Assembly (NCBI GenBank): GCA_032622095.1
Contig: CP136063.1
Span: 75,427,980-75,491,979, forward strand
DNA from: Siphonodentalium dalli
Taxonomy: Eukaryota; Mollusca; Scaphopoda; Gadilida; Siphonodentaliidae
Length of the DNA stretch: 64,000 nucleotides
Direction: 5' to 3'
Made by a program: the position numbers and the translations under genes. The notes beneath the pieces are model-generated. The model was not told the DNA's origin. It worked only from the letters and a program-made list of their open reading frames with translations, and did no database searches. How positions within the stretch are numbered: position 1 is the first letter of the stretch; every line of letters starts with the position of its first letter. This document shows, one piece after another, positions 45,119 to 56,116 of the stretch.

Positions 45119-45206
45119 GGGGTCGCTTCGGTGGCCGTGTGGTATTGACTTCGGACTTTGAGTCACAAGGTGTGTTCGCCGTCATGGGGCAGGGTTCCGA
45201 GTCCCA
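45119..45206 (+). other. tRNA-like sequence, probable SINE relic
   Basis: TGGCCGTGTGGTATTGACTT fits an RNA polymerase III A box and GGGTTCCGAGTCCCACCC fits a B box with one extra base, about 50 bp apart. GTCACAAGG occupies the place of an anticodon loop. A clean cloverleaf with the correct acceptor stem is not apparent, so it is more likely a SINE head or pseudo-tRNA than a tRNA gene. Confidence 0.45.
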
Positions 45207-45296
45207 CCCAATCCCCAAAACAATTGCAGTCTCAAAATTACACTTCATTCTAGTTACATATTCTATATATATATATATTCCATTAAACAGTTTCAG

Positions 45297-45426
45297 GTAA
45301 ACGAGGGAGTATAGAAGCAGAATCGATAACTATGACTCCACGGGGTAGTTTCGCTCAAGCGGAGGGCTCACCCCCTCCCGCCAAGGCTGGAGCTGTTGTG
45401 ACGTCATCGAGAGCCTCTAAGAGAAG
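45297..45426 (+). CDS. RASGRF: RasGRF exon 7: spacer
   Basis: The acceptor is AAACAGTTTCAG and the donor is AGAAG|GTAGGT. Two bases complete a Cys codon, then 42 residues follow and two bases carry over: KRGSIEAESITMTPRGSFAQ, a Pro/Ala turn, VVTSSRASKRR. Using the alternative AG six bases upstream would bring a stop codon within eight codons, which fixes the start. There is no recognisable domain. The basic end (RASKRR) precedes the conserved Ala-rich block of exon 8. Confidence 0.82.
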
Positions 45427-45577
45427 GTAGGTCCTTAAGATATATATGTCATATTAAGAATAATAATTCTCTCTTATTTGTAAATTCTCTATTTCTATTC
45501 ATTCTCTATAATATCCGAAAAATTACTTTTCCACTTTTCCGGTTTCCGCTAGGGAAAGGGAACCCTGTAGTTGCTGG

Positions 45578-45885
45578 CAAGCCTTGAAATAGTGTGTTTG
45601 ACATTTGCAGTATAAGGACCCAGAGGGTGAATTTAGTTATGCTACCCCGCAAAGCGGGCTAGTATCATCAAATTCACCCTCTGAGGACCACATTCTGATT
45701 AGGCATCATCTTCTGCAAATTGTCTATTGATCCTAGGTTTCACATAGCAGTTGAGAAGTAAGCATGCAGAGTGACGTTCCTAGAGGGTGAATTTGTTGAT
45801 GCTAGCCCTCTATGCAGGATAGTGTCACTAAATTCACCCTCCGGGGACCTATATTCTTCAGATGTCAGACACTATTTCAAGATTT
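45578..45885. mobile_element. MITE-A short form after exon 7
   Basis: CAAGCCTTGAAATAGTG to CACTATTTCAAGATTT; TSD GTTGCTGG (45570-45577) against GCTGCTGG (45886-45893). Confidence 0.85.
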
Positions 45886-46407
45886 GCTGCTGGGGTAAGA
45901 TCTCCAGGCCTGCACGTTTCAAAATTATGTATAACCTGTTTTATGTTCGCGAGGTTTGTGCTAGGTAACACATAGTTTAGCAGAAGTGTTACACAAACTG
46001 TTATAATCACTACAGATGGTATTATTAACTACAGATGGGCATCCGGAAACTCATGGAAATACCGTAATAATGTAGAATGTCTCAAATTAAGGTGAGAAAC
46101 AGTTATCACGAGACTGACATAAAACTGTTGGGATAGCAACATGTTTTTTTATGACATTGTAATTGCGACCTAATCAGGCAAAATAAAACACTTTTAGTGT
46201 TTTTTCACTTCTATATCTTTCTGAGTAAGGCAATAAACTATCGATTTGTGTCTCTTTGAAAAACAAAATCCATATATTAGGGTCCACAATTGGTCAGCTT
46301 TGGGAAATAAAATAAAACTATTTTTGTTTAAGACATATTATGGACATGTTCGAGTCCGATAAACTTATTAGTACTCAGGTGCTGTGCCAACCTGGGGAAT
46401 GCATCAT

Positions 46408-46479
46408 CAGTGTTCGCGCTGTCGGTGCCAATAAAATTTTCATTTGGCCAAAATAATTTTGAGTCCAGCGCGAACACTG
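46408..46479. mobile_element. hAT MITE of only 72 bp with perfect TSD
   Basis: TGCATCAT at 46400-46407 and 46480-46487 flanks CAGTGTTCGCGCTG ... CAGCGCGAACACTG. The CAGTG start and 8-bp TSD are classic hAT features. Confidence 0.92.
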
Positions 46480-46487
46480 TGCATCAT

Positions 46488-48736
46488 GACTATGACTATG
46501 ACTATGATTATTTATTCATAACTCATTCATATGATATTTACAATTATATACACAATGTAATAGTATAACATTCAATGAGCTATCGGGGACAGCATAACCA
46601 AGAAGGTTGTCTACCTGCCGTCCCATTCTACTAACATCACCGAAAATTCCAAAGAAATTGACTATTCCACTCCATAAAAAACATCATCTGAACTATGCTC
46701 AATTGTAAATATTTACATCTCGATTTGGGAGGCAACATTTGGCAATAAACTAACCCAAATTATTTCACCATCTAGATTCATTGCATTAATTCATTTATTA
46801 ATATTTTATACAAGAATGATCATATTTTTCTGACAATATAGATATATCACACAAAATATTGTTTTGGTCGTACATCCAGTGACACGTCACCTTGGAGACA
46901 TACATGTAGTAATATTGAATCTATTTCTCCACAATTTTCCATCGGTACTATTCAACACCAATTTAATTAATCCATTTGAAAGATTCAAACCATGCCTAAA
47001 TCTTGATTTGTGCAAAATTTAAACTAAATTTCATGTTGCATGCAGAGTGGTGTATTTGGTGTTTATTTTCTTTTCAGACACGAAGTCACATGGTAAATTT
47101 TTTGCACGATCTGTATGCTCTATGTTACTAATCAATGTCAACTAATATTCACAGCCTCTTATTAAACAGCATACAATATATCTTGTTAAGTATTCACACC
47201 CTACGATCTATGTTTATTACTTAACATTACATTTTATATGAATCATAATGAACAACGTAACACAAACTAAAATTTAAGTTGCATGAAATTTCACAACATA
47301 TAATTTGTACTAATTAACTTAAACTTTTCTCATTAACATAGAAAACATTTACGGCACTGTAATATAGCCACATATATTAAATTTAAGTCATGACGTCGCC
47401 ATACTCATAACTCATGACGTATTCTGTTTTGTTTTTTCCACAATGGCGACAGCTCTCAGTTTTGACGAGGGAACTTCCTGTTGCCTAGAAAATTAATATT
47501 CTACAGATGTGGGGTACATATTAACAGGTTTCTAATTTGTGTTTCACCAAACAGGTTAGGTTAAGATACGGGCAGCGTTGGCGGTGTGTATGCTGTTAAA
47601 ATATTCACCTCCGTCAAAAACCGCCATAAACAGAAATAATAGTAAAATATAGACAGACTTTGTTCTTATACCAATCAGAAATATGGCATATACAATATGT
47701 TATTGTCAAATGTTTTTCCTTTGTTATGTAAACAAATGCAAAAAACATTACGGAATCTGACTTTTGGTTAGATCCGGATATTGTAAACATAAAGAGCATT
47801 ATTTGTTACTGTTTTCCTGATATGGAAATAATAAAGAGTGTTTATCATTTGTGTGTGATTAACCAATAGAATTGCGCTGTGTTATGTAAACAGAAGCAAA
47901 ACTTCTGTAACACGAGCAGGTTCTTGTTTACGTACACCACTGTACGTCTTGACAACAATATACTATTTACGCACTGATTATGTTTGGCATATGAACAAAA
48001 CTATATATATTTTAATATTCCTTCTGTTGATGGCGATTTGAACAAATATGAATATTTCTGCAACGAACGCCGCCTGTGCCTTTAAACGATGCAAACAGCC
48101 AAGAATATCAAATTTAGTTCTGAGAATAGCACGAGCAATGTCCGATATGCCTATACCTAGCTATATATAGATGCTGGGGATCTGTTTTTGTGATGCATTT
48201 ATTATGTAGGCTATGTTATACCAAATGCGTGCACACAATGTTTTAAATCCTAATTATATATAAACACACAGTAAATTATGTACAGGTATATGACTATAAT
48301 GTCATCAAATATCTTTGAAATAACACAAATGATGTCACGGCATACATTTAAGATCCACGGCAATATCTACGGAGCCGTCAATGAAGGATGTTGGATGCCA
48401 TTTTTTTGTTTGTGTAATAAAACATGTGATCTCCATATGATCATATTAATAGTTGAATCTGATTGGCTTTTTTCGCATAAATCGCTCAATTGACTAAAGC
48501 ATAAAGAACATAGCACATGCTACAGTTTCGCCCTTAATTACCGTTGCCCGACAAGAAATGTACAACAAATATAGCATCATATGTGGGCGGCTTTACACAT
48601 GTAATGTGTGTTGCTGTATTGACAACGAAAGTAACGTTACTCCTGGCCATTGCAGGTGCTTATACACAGTCAATTCGCTTCAGATGTTTTCTGTCCAATG
48701 TGTTACAAAACATTATGCAGTCATATAAAGGGTATT
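46488..48736. other. Intron 7, no recognised element
   Basis: Over 2 kb of AT-rich unique sequence. It begins with a short CATGACTATGACTATGACTA run. Frames of 60-71 codons show no domain. Confidence 0.5.
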
Positions 48737-49013
48737 CAAGCCTGAATTTAGTGTCTGACATTTTCAGAATGAAGTCCCCAGAGGGAGAATTTAGTGACGC
48801 TATCCCACATGGTGGGCTAGCGTCATAAAATTCACCTCATTCTGCTTAGGCCTCATCTTCTGGGAATTATTTATAGTCTAAAATTAACATTGTTTTCAGT
48901 TACTTTTTCCTTCTGTTCAGTTTCTATATCCCCAAATTTGCAGAAGATAAAATGCATAATCGAGGTGACTAATGGGTGAACATCACCAACTTCAACTGGG
49001 GAACTTCAATCGC
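48737..49013. mobile_element. MITE-A, left part
   Basis: CAAGCCTGAATTTAGTGTC, first hairpin with a short deletion, and the centre to AACTGGGGAACTTCAATC; the right end is missing. Confidence 0.78.
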
Positions 49014-49130
49014 AAGTTTACTACACAATTGACTTAGATCTGTATACTGTAATACTTATTGGCATCACCAAATCAGGTGACATTTCTACCCGATATAGTT
49101 TTATAGGAATATAATAGTAACACGATACAA

Positions 49131-49268
49131 GTTACACATACTGTTTGTTGAACCACAACATTAATCTTGATTCTCCCAATGTATACTCACCTTATTACAA
49201 TGTAACACACGTTACACATACTGTTTGTTGAACCACGACATTAACCTTGATTCTCCCAATGTATTACT
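49131..49268. repeat. Tandem duplication, 78-bp period, two copies
   Basis: GTTACACATACTGTTTGTTG starts at about 49131 and 49209, each followed by TTGATTCTCCCAATGTAT. Confidence 0.88.
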
Positions 49269-49296
49269 AACAACTGTATTCTCTGCTTCATCTGCC

Positions 49297-49508
49297 TTAA
49301 CCCTTTCAGTGCCAAGTCTGATTTTTGTATCGACCCATATTTCCTTGATCATTTTTCAAATTTATTGATTATAATAATGTGATACATTGATGGAAAGAGC
49401 TCTTAGAGCTCTTTCCATCAATGTATCACATTATAATCAATAAATTTGAAAAATGATCAAGGAAATATGGATTGATAAAAAAATCGGACTTGGCACTGAA
49501 AGGGTTAA
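49297..49508. mobile_element. MITE-C2-related full palindrome with a different core
   Basis: TTAA-CCCTTTCAGTGCCAAGTC to GACTTGGCACTGAAAGGG-TTAA. The two 100-bp arms (with TTTCCTTGATCATTTTTCAA, GTGATACATTGATGGAAAGA) pair almost perfectly at GAGCTCTTAGAGCTC. It has C2-type ends but not the 69-nt hairpin. Confidence 0.9.
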
Positions 49509-50088
49509 TCTTTTAGATTGAGAACTTCTAACTTCAATTTTCTGTAGCGCAAGTAGCAATGCCAGCTGATCCTTGTGATCGCCTGAATTTCCCGTATTTT
49601 TAGATAGTTTTGCAATCTTTGGCCGTATATGGCAAAAAATCCAGCAACATTTGTGAATAAACTGATAGAACTTTGAAGTAAGGGGTTCTCATCTAAATAC
49701 TGACTATTAACTGTTGACATCATGTGGTGTTTTCAATTTGTTGTGGGCCATTGACTAAATGACATAGAGCTAAAACTGGCAGATTCAGCTGGACTATCGT
49801 CGCGTCAAAATCAGATATATGGCATAATTGAATTTGTAGTGCTGATGGCACATCTGTCTGAACCTGGTGTTACAATGTACATGACTATTCCCTTATTATT
49901 AAAATTTGTTCAACTCAACTAATTTTACAATTGTACGTGTACTAATATAACATGGCATTGATCACACGAGCATAAAATGTGACAATTATAGTCTTTGTTT
50001 GTTCATTGCGAGTTAGTCATCGGAGAGCTCAAATTTGTTCGGGAACACCCATTTTGGAATTTTGATTGACCCTTGAGTGTGTTGATGG

Positions 50089-50342
50089 CAAGCCTTGACA
50101 TAGTGTGTCTGTCATTTGCAGAATGAGGTCACCAGAGGATGAATTTAGTGATGCTACCCCGCATAGCGGGCTAGCATCACCAAATTCACCCTCTGGGGAC
50201 CTCATTCTGCTTACAACTCAGCAGAATGAGGTTCCCAGAGGGTGAATTTGGTGATGCTAGCCCACTATGCGGGGTAGAATCACTAAATTCACCCTCTGGG
50301 GACCTCATTCTGCAAATGACAGGCACACTATTTCAAGGCTTG
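50089..50342. mobile_element. MITE-A short form, 254 bp, perfect 8-bp TSD
   Basis: GTTGATGG at 50081-50088 and 50343-50350 flanks CAAGCCTTGACATAGTG ... CTATTTCAAGGCTTG. A duplicate of the surrounding DNA at 50805-50945 lacks the element. Confidence 0.93.
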
Positions 50343-50401
50343 GTTGATGGCAATAAATGTTCTAATATTGTGTTAATTAAATATTTGGATATTACACCAA
50401 C

Positions 50402-50806
50402 CAGGTCTGAGAATAAGGTGCCTGTCATTTAGAATCACCAAATTCACCCTCTGGGGACCTCATTCTGCATGGCCTCATCTGCTATTGGAGACATAGACTC
50501 AGATTGAAGTTACCAAATGGTGAATATTTTTATGTACATCCATTGGGAACCTCGATTATGAAATGTGTCGTCTGCCAATTTGGGGATATAGAGAAACTAA
50601 ACTAAAAAAGAAATAGAATCTATGTGAAGAAGTTTCTATAGAATTTGATAATAAAGAAACTTTCCAGAGAAGATGAGGCCTATAAGTAGACTGAGGTCTC
50701 AAAGGGTGAATTTAGTTATGCTAGCCCTCCATGCGGGATCGCATCACTAAATTCACCCTTTGGGGACCTCATTCTGCAAATGACAGGCACTCTAAACTCA
50801 GACTTG
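50402..50806. mobile_element. MITE-A copy with deletion in the first hairpin
   Basis: CAGGTCTGAGAATAAGGTGC, loss of most of the first arm (CATTTAGAATCACC), the centre GAGAAACTAAACTAAAAAAG, and the end CTCTAAACTCAGACTTG. Confidence 0.82.
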
Positions 50807-50945
50807 TTGCGCATTGCGAGTTGGTCATCGGAGAGCGCAAATTTGTTCGGGAACACCGTTTTTTAATTTCGTTTGATGGCAATAAATTTTGTGTTGATCA
50901 CAATAAATGTTCTAAATATGTGGATATTATTACACCAACAAGAAT

Positions 50946-51530
50946 AGTTCTATAGTTCTCGGGTGTAGTTTCTTACTTTTGTGTAGTTAATTATTGCCGG
51001 AAATCAGCAATTTCAACCATCACAGTTTTTCTGCTGGCCTGTTATTCTGATTCGGCAATCCCCCAATGTAAAATGATGTTTTTCAATGATTCTTCTTTTA
51101 GTGGGATAAAAACTTGATAACTATAAGCAGTCAATATTGTTTTTATGCATCTCTGGGCTTATAGGAAGTGTCAGATGCCAAACAACATACTTGCAATTGT
51201 TACAATTTTTGCCTTGCCCAGAGATGCATTGCAAACGATGTTGATTGCATATATAAAGTTCGAACAAATATATTTCATGTATTTACAAACCTATTTTGAT
51301 CCCCACAAACCAGTTAAAGGGATCTGACAAACTGACGAAAGGAAGAATTGCTTGAGATAAGTCGTATTAAATGCTTTCCAAGAATTATACATGTATATTG
51401 CTTTTGTAGATAATCCAAATAAGGTTTACTTCCTCCCCTGTACACCAATGAAAAAATGTCTTGATACGGAATATTAAGAACACATATGTACATGTAGCTG
51501 TTAGAAAAAATCTGGTTGTGACCTTTGAAC
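50946..51530. other. Intron 7, no recognised element
   Basis: AT-rich; GCATCTCTGGGC at 51147 and GCCCAGAGATGCA at 51217 form a weak inverted pair. No gene was seen. Confidence 0.45.
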
Positions 51531-51747
51531 TACAGTAATGTCCTAAATAATCAACTTCTAAACCACAGCAGAATTATGGGAAATTTTTCAGGATTTAGTT
51601 GGAAATATGACTTGCTGCCATTAATCGGAAAGCTCTCACCGATAACTTTCCAATGAATGGCAGTAAGCCATTTTTCCGACTAAATCCTGAAAACTTTCCC
51701 ATAATTCTGCTGTGGTTTAGGGGTTGATTATTTAGGACATTAGTGTA
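51531..51747. mobile_element. MITE-B copy 16, diverged
   Basis: TA-CAGTAATGTCCTAAATAATC to ATTTAGGACATTAGTG-TA. Variant arms (GGGAAATTTTTCAGG, TCCTAAAT/ATTTAGGA) are shared with copy 20, so the two may form an older subgroup. Confidence 0.88.
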
Positions 51748-52299
51748 CATGTATACTATTTGTGACTGTCTATTCTCACAGCTGTCAACTCAGATGTTCT
51801 GTTTCAGCTTTGTATTAGTGCATTATGTTCATAAATGTATGTTTTATTCACACTGTTTACAATCATGTATTTATGTGTACGGGTTAGATCATGTTATGAA
51901 TTTCTACTCTGGCTATGACTGTGGAGAACTTTTTCTTTGCGAAATTGACTCACAAAGTCAGAAAAATCATACAAAATCATGCAATCTCAAGCTGGGACCA
52001 CCCTATATGGTGGGATAGATTATTAATGAACACATATTAACAAATAAATATAACTCCTGCATTGTTTGTTCAATGTTATAAAGTTCCCTATCTGAACATT
52101 AAAATGTTCGCATGATTTGAATGGGTGGAATGTGGTCTCTACAAACATGGCCAGAGTAGAGATTCATGACATGACCTATATATAGTGTACGGGTAAGATG
52201 CTTCTGGTTATAATCGGAAGCCTAAATATTGATTGCAGGTTAGAATATTTTCTATGTTCCTCCTTTTATTTCCTTTTTTTATTTTATTTTTGGGGTGAT
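51748..52299. other. Intron 7, no recognised element
   Basis: AT-rich unique sequence without a recognisable feature. Confidence 0.5.
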
Positions 52300-52576
52300 T
52301 TGCAAGCATGTAAGAATGTAAGAAATAATAATAACAAATAATAAAATTGATTAAGAATGTAAGAAAAAGATGATAAAAAAATTATAAAATTGTTATAAAA
52401 TGTATGAAAAAATGATAAAAATTGTTAAAGAATGTAAGAAAAATTGATAAAAAATAGGCCAATGCATTCTTTTATATATGTGAAGCGACATATGGTTGAC
52501 TAACATATTTCAGAGAATGCATTGGCACAGGGTCTTTAATGTTCCACCAGCGCCGCTCCCATCATGAAAGGATTAA
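52300..52576. mobile_element. MITE-C3 right part with A-rich spacer
   Basis: Repeated AATGTAAGAAAAA words, a diverged hairpin (52462-52529), CACCAGCGCCGCTCCCATCA and GAAAGGA-TTAA. The left end is not identified. Confidence 0.68.
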
Positions 52577-52740
52577 ATATAATAATTACATTATAAAATT
52601 GTGTAAATCAACAACAACTTCCTCGTTTACGAACTCATCCTATTACGTTTCCCCATATTGAAAAAAAGGAAAGAAAAGAAATTCATTGTTTGGCTTATGA
52701 TCATGTTGACTAAAATACGATGCATGTGATATCGAAAATA

Positions 52741-53021
52741 CAGTAATGCTGAAAATTACCCATAATTCTGCCGTGGTTAACCCTTTGAGTGCCAGGTCGA
52801 TTTTTGTATCAACCGATATACCCTGTGCCAATGCATTCTCTTATATATGCGAGTCGACCATAGGTCGCCTCGCATATATAAGAGAATGCATTGGCCTAAC
52901 AATTTTTTTTTTTTTTTTACAATTTTTTTTTACAATTTTTTACAATTTTAATAATTTATTCTTATATTCTTATATGGCACTCAAAGGGTTAAGAAGTCGA
53001 TTATTTAGGGCATTATTGTAC
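52741..53021. mobile_element. MITE-B copy 17, truncated and split by MITE-C2
   Basis: TA-CAGTAATGC, a deletion, then GAAAATTACCCATAATTCTG to GTGGTTAA, an inserted MITE-C2, then TTAAGAAGTCGATTATTTAG to GCATTATTG-TA. Confidence 0.9.
52777..52992. mobile_element. MITE-C2 inserted in MITE-B, TTAA duplicated
   Basis: TTAA-CCCTTTGAGTGCCAGGTC to TGGCACTCAAAGGG-TTAA, with one 69-nt hairpin at 52827-52895. In intact MITE-B copies the target reads GTGGTTAAG, with one TTAA, so the duplication of TTAA is shown directly. Confidence 0.92.
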
Positions 53022-53168
53022 TTGATAGCTGAGACTTTTTTTTGTTTTAAACTTTTCCCCCTTTCTTTTTCATTAATTAATTAAACATGTAACTCAGGTT
53101 ATGTTTATAATTTTAATAAAACCTAATGGGGGAACATGTAATTATTGTTAATATTCTATATATTGCAG

Positions 53169-53275
53169 GTCAAGCTCATCTGCTGCTACCATGGCATTTG
53201 CTGCAGCTACAGCGGGCTCTGCAAACCCAATAGAGCACCCGAAAGGTGTCAACCGGTTCCTGTCTGGTGGTCATG
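53169..53275 (+). CDS. RASGRF: RasGRF exon 8: conserved Ala-rich block before the catalytic region
   Basis: The acceptor is ATATTGCAG and the donor is CATG|GTTTGT. One base completes Arg, then 35 residues follow: SSSSAATMAFAAATAGSANP, then EHPKGVNRFLSGGH. The S-A-A-x-x-A-F-A-x-A-T-A-G pattern is also found at this place in vertebrate RasGRF1/2, which makes this one of the few recognisable landmarks of the spacer. Its function is not known to me. The donor GTTTGT is weaker than the others in the gene. Confidence 0.87.
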
Positions 53276-53761
53276 GTTTGTATTATCATCATTGTAATAT
53301 AATGAATCGAACATGACACGTAGTGGAGCAACCGCGCATGTTATGCCTCCAATTTGCCTTTTATCGGCGACATAACGCTAAGAATAATTTATGTAACATC
53401 AGGCAGTGGTCCTGATGGAGATGACATAACAAGACTTGACATGGATTGTGCAATCTTGTCTGGATTCTGGTCCACAAATCAAAAATGATGTCAAAAATGT
53501 GTCATGACGTATTTGCTGGTTTTCATTAAGCTATTCAACGAAATTGGTCTAAAAGAAACTAATAGGAATTCTTCATAAGTTGTGAAGTAGCTAATTTCAT
53601 TTTCATCGCGATGGTCCATTCCCTATTCCGCGCTTTTGCAATCTCCACACACTTGCTAACCGAAAGTCACATGATGACAATTTCTCCAAAATCCATACCG
53701 AGATCTTTTGAAAAATCACTGATGGATATAGAAAACAAATAAATGATGTCATTCACCTGCA
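53276..53761. other. Intron 8, 5' part, no recognised element
   Basis: Unique sequence without a recognisable feature. Confidence 0.5.
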
Positions 53762-53767
53762 CCTAAG

Positions 53768-54446
53768 CAGTCCTTTTAATTAGGAAAAATACCCCTAGGC
53801 AAAAAAAATGCCTAGGAAATTGTTTCGTCCTAGGCAAATTGCCTAGGCAGTTTTGAAAATGCTTTAAAATCATGTTAGTTACATCGTGAGCAGGTTATAT
53901 ACTTGAGTTGACTTGTATCATGATTCATCACACCCACATGATCCCACATGAACATAATCCCATTTAATGCTTCAGTGTTATTATTTCTTGTAAATTATGT
54001 TCACATTTCTTTAATCTTTAATATTAAGGACAAAACTGATGCCATTTTGAAAACCTCCAGACGATATCGTGAATCGAGATCGATAAACTCAGCGCCCAAA
54101 GAAAGTACAAACATGTACTACTAAAAGCGTGTACCGCCAAACATCCGGTCATTAGAAACGTACTATTAAACTGCGTACCGTTTTCGCCGATTCGTGGTAT
54201 TGACGATCGGTGATTTTTTTCTATTTTTGCCGGCGGGTCAATAAAATGTTTAGGGTCGCATGCAAAAAATAGGGTCGGTCGGGAAACCCAAACCAAAAGA
54301 CTTTTTTCTTTGGCCTGATAAGAAATGTCGACACTCACTTACAGTACCTCGAAAGTTGGAAACTTCTCCCTCGGCAAAAAAAATGCTGACGCAAAATCGT
54401 AATCTCCTCGGCAGTGCCGAATGCCGAGGGCTAATTAAAAGGACTG
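53768..54446. mobile_element. hAT-like element, 679 bp, 6-bp TSD
   Basis: CCTAAG at 53762-53767 and 54447-54452 flanks CAGTCCTTTTAATTAG ... CTAATTAAAAGGACTG. Inside, CCTAGGCA words at the left and CTCGGCAGTGCCGA at the right form smaller palindromes. No transposase recognised. Confidence 0.87.
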
Positions 54447-54772
54447 CCTAAGGTATAAACAACCACGCACGCCTGAGGCACGCTGGTGGTTGCTATAAAT
54501 GGGAAGAGTCTAACTGACTCTTAACCTCTTGGCTGTGCATACTGAATACGGACCTACTTCAGCACACTATCAGTCGGCCATTATTCATAACTGCATGGGA
54601 CTCAAAGAATAGTGCAACAAGACAACTGTGTCTCACAGTGATTGATGTTCCACGATTGTGCATGATAATAACCTTTCAACTGAGTCAGTTTTATAGTTTT
54701 CATGGTACTCTCATTATATTTTTCAACTGGAAAATGGCCATAATGTCGTCGGCCTCATAACACCATTAGAGG

Positions 54773-55215
54773 TTAATCCATGTGAAAACCCTGTGGCAAT
54801 GCATTCTCTTATATATGCGAGTCGACCATATATAAGAGAATTTTTTGGCCTAACCAATTTTATGTTAAGTTTTATAATTGTTAAAAAATGTGAGAATTTT
54901 TTTTTTTAAATGATAAAAAATTGTTAAAGAATGTAAGAAATAATGATAAAATATGATAAAATTGTTGTTAAACAAGTAAGAAAAAGTGGTAAAAAAAATT
55001 ATAAATTTGTTAAAGAAAAAATAATAATTTTTTTTTTAAATGTATTTAATAAAGTAAAAATGATAAAAAAAAATATATGATAATATTTTTTTTAAAGAAT
55101 GTAAGAATTTTTTTTTTAAATTGTTTGGCCAATGCATTCTCTTATATATGCGAGGTAACCTATGGTCTACTCACATATATACAAGAATGCATTGGCACAG
55201 TCTTTAATGTTGAAG
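54773..55215. mobile_element. MITE-C3-type element, long AT-rich spacer
   Basis: TTAA-TCCATGTGAAAACCCTGTG, a truncated hairpin (54792-54849), ~270 bp of A/T-rich spacer with AATGTAAGAAA words, a second hairpin (55128-55197), then GGCACAGTCTTTAATG; the right end is lost. Confidence 0.72.
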
Positions 55216-55422
55216 AACAATGTACATTTACCAGGGATCCTGCAGGGTCTTATATTCAAGGAATGACCATGAATTCGATGAGGGGACGCTCAATTAAGGC
55301 CTGGAAAACCTTGAAATTGCACATGGCAGCCTTGAATTCCATCATGAGGTCAAGAAGTACACCCAATTCTCGACCACTGATTTTATCGCTCGTATTTTAC
55401 TTTTCTCTATTCTTTATTAACA

Positions 55423-55562
55423 TACAGTAATGCCCTAATATGGCTTGTTGCCATTCATTGGAAAGCTCTCCCCGAGAGCTTTCCGATGAATTGCAACAAG
55501 CCCTATTTCCGACTAAATCCTGAAAAGTTACCCATAAGTCGATTAATTAGGGCATTACTGTA
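55423..55562. mobile_element. MITE-B copy 18, internal deletions, next to exon 9
   Basis: TA-CAGTAATGCCCTAAT joined to ATGGCTTGTTGCCATTCATT, the loop, then CCCTATTTCCGACTAAATCC to AATTAGGGCATTACTG-TA. Confidence 0.88.
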
Positions 55563-55580
55563 TTTGTGTATTGGTTTCAG

Positions 55581-55687
55581 GTGCTGGAGACACTAGACCC
55601 TTGAAGAAGAGAGAATCGGTGATAAGTACCGCAGCTACCATGCGAGTTCTGAATGTGCTCAAACATTGGGTTTCTAAACATCAACAG
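55581..55687 (+). CDS. RASGRF: RasGRF exon 9: start of C-terminal REM/catalytic unit
   Basis: The acceptor is ATTGGTTTCAG and the donor is CAACAG|GTAAAA. Two bases complete Gly, then 35 residues end on a whole codon. A basic segment (RPLKKRESVISTAATM) leads into RVLNVLKHWVSKHQQ, the helix that begins the conserved C-terminal part of RasGRF and matches the second half of the REM fold. A short MITE-B copy (55423-55562) ends only 19 bp upstream of the exon, inside the region expected to hold the polypyrimidine tract. Confidence 0.93.
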
Positions 55688-55749
55688 GTAAAACTGATTT
55701 AATAACAAGACAGTTGTTGATTAAGGGTTCACATTTGGGATCCCCTCTC

Positions 55750-56116
55750 CAGGGGCGCCGGAAGAGGGGGGCAGAGTGGGCAGCTAACCCCCTTGCCAAG
55801 GGGGGCGAGCGGGGGCAGGACTTGCCCTTTTTCTGGAGACAGAAAATGCTTTTTGTGTGTTTAATCTCGTGTTTTTATAGCAAAATGTGACTTTTTTGGT
55901 CGAAATACCACCAATTTCACAAGGAATATTATTTGTTTTTAATTTTATCACAAAACGGCCATAAAAACCGACAAATACCATTAAAATAGGGATTTTTGCC
56001 ACAATGAATTTATGGTTATTTTCCCGAGTTTGCGGAGAAAATGCCCTTTTTTGCGGAAAAGTGCCCTTTTTGTAGGCTCAGCCACCCCCTGCCCTTGGAT
56101 GCTTCCGGCGCCCCTG
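55750..56116. mobile_element. hAT MITE, 367 bp, perfect 8-bp TSD
   Basis: CCCCTCTC at 55742-55749 and 56117-56124 flanks CAGGGGCGCCGGAAG ... CTTCCGGCGCCCCTG. Classic hAT ends. G/C-rich termini surround an AT-rich interior. Confidence 0.92.

Noticed and set aside
45119-45206. A functional tRNA gene
   Set aside because: A- and B-box words are present, but the B box has an extra base and no convincing acceptor stem or terminator was found; a SINE relic is likelier.
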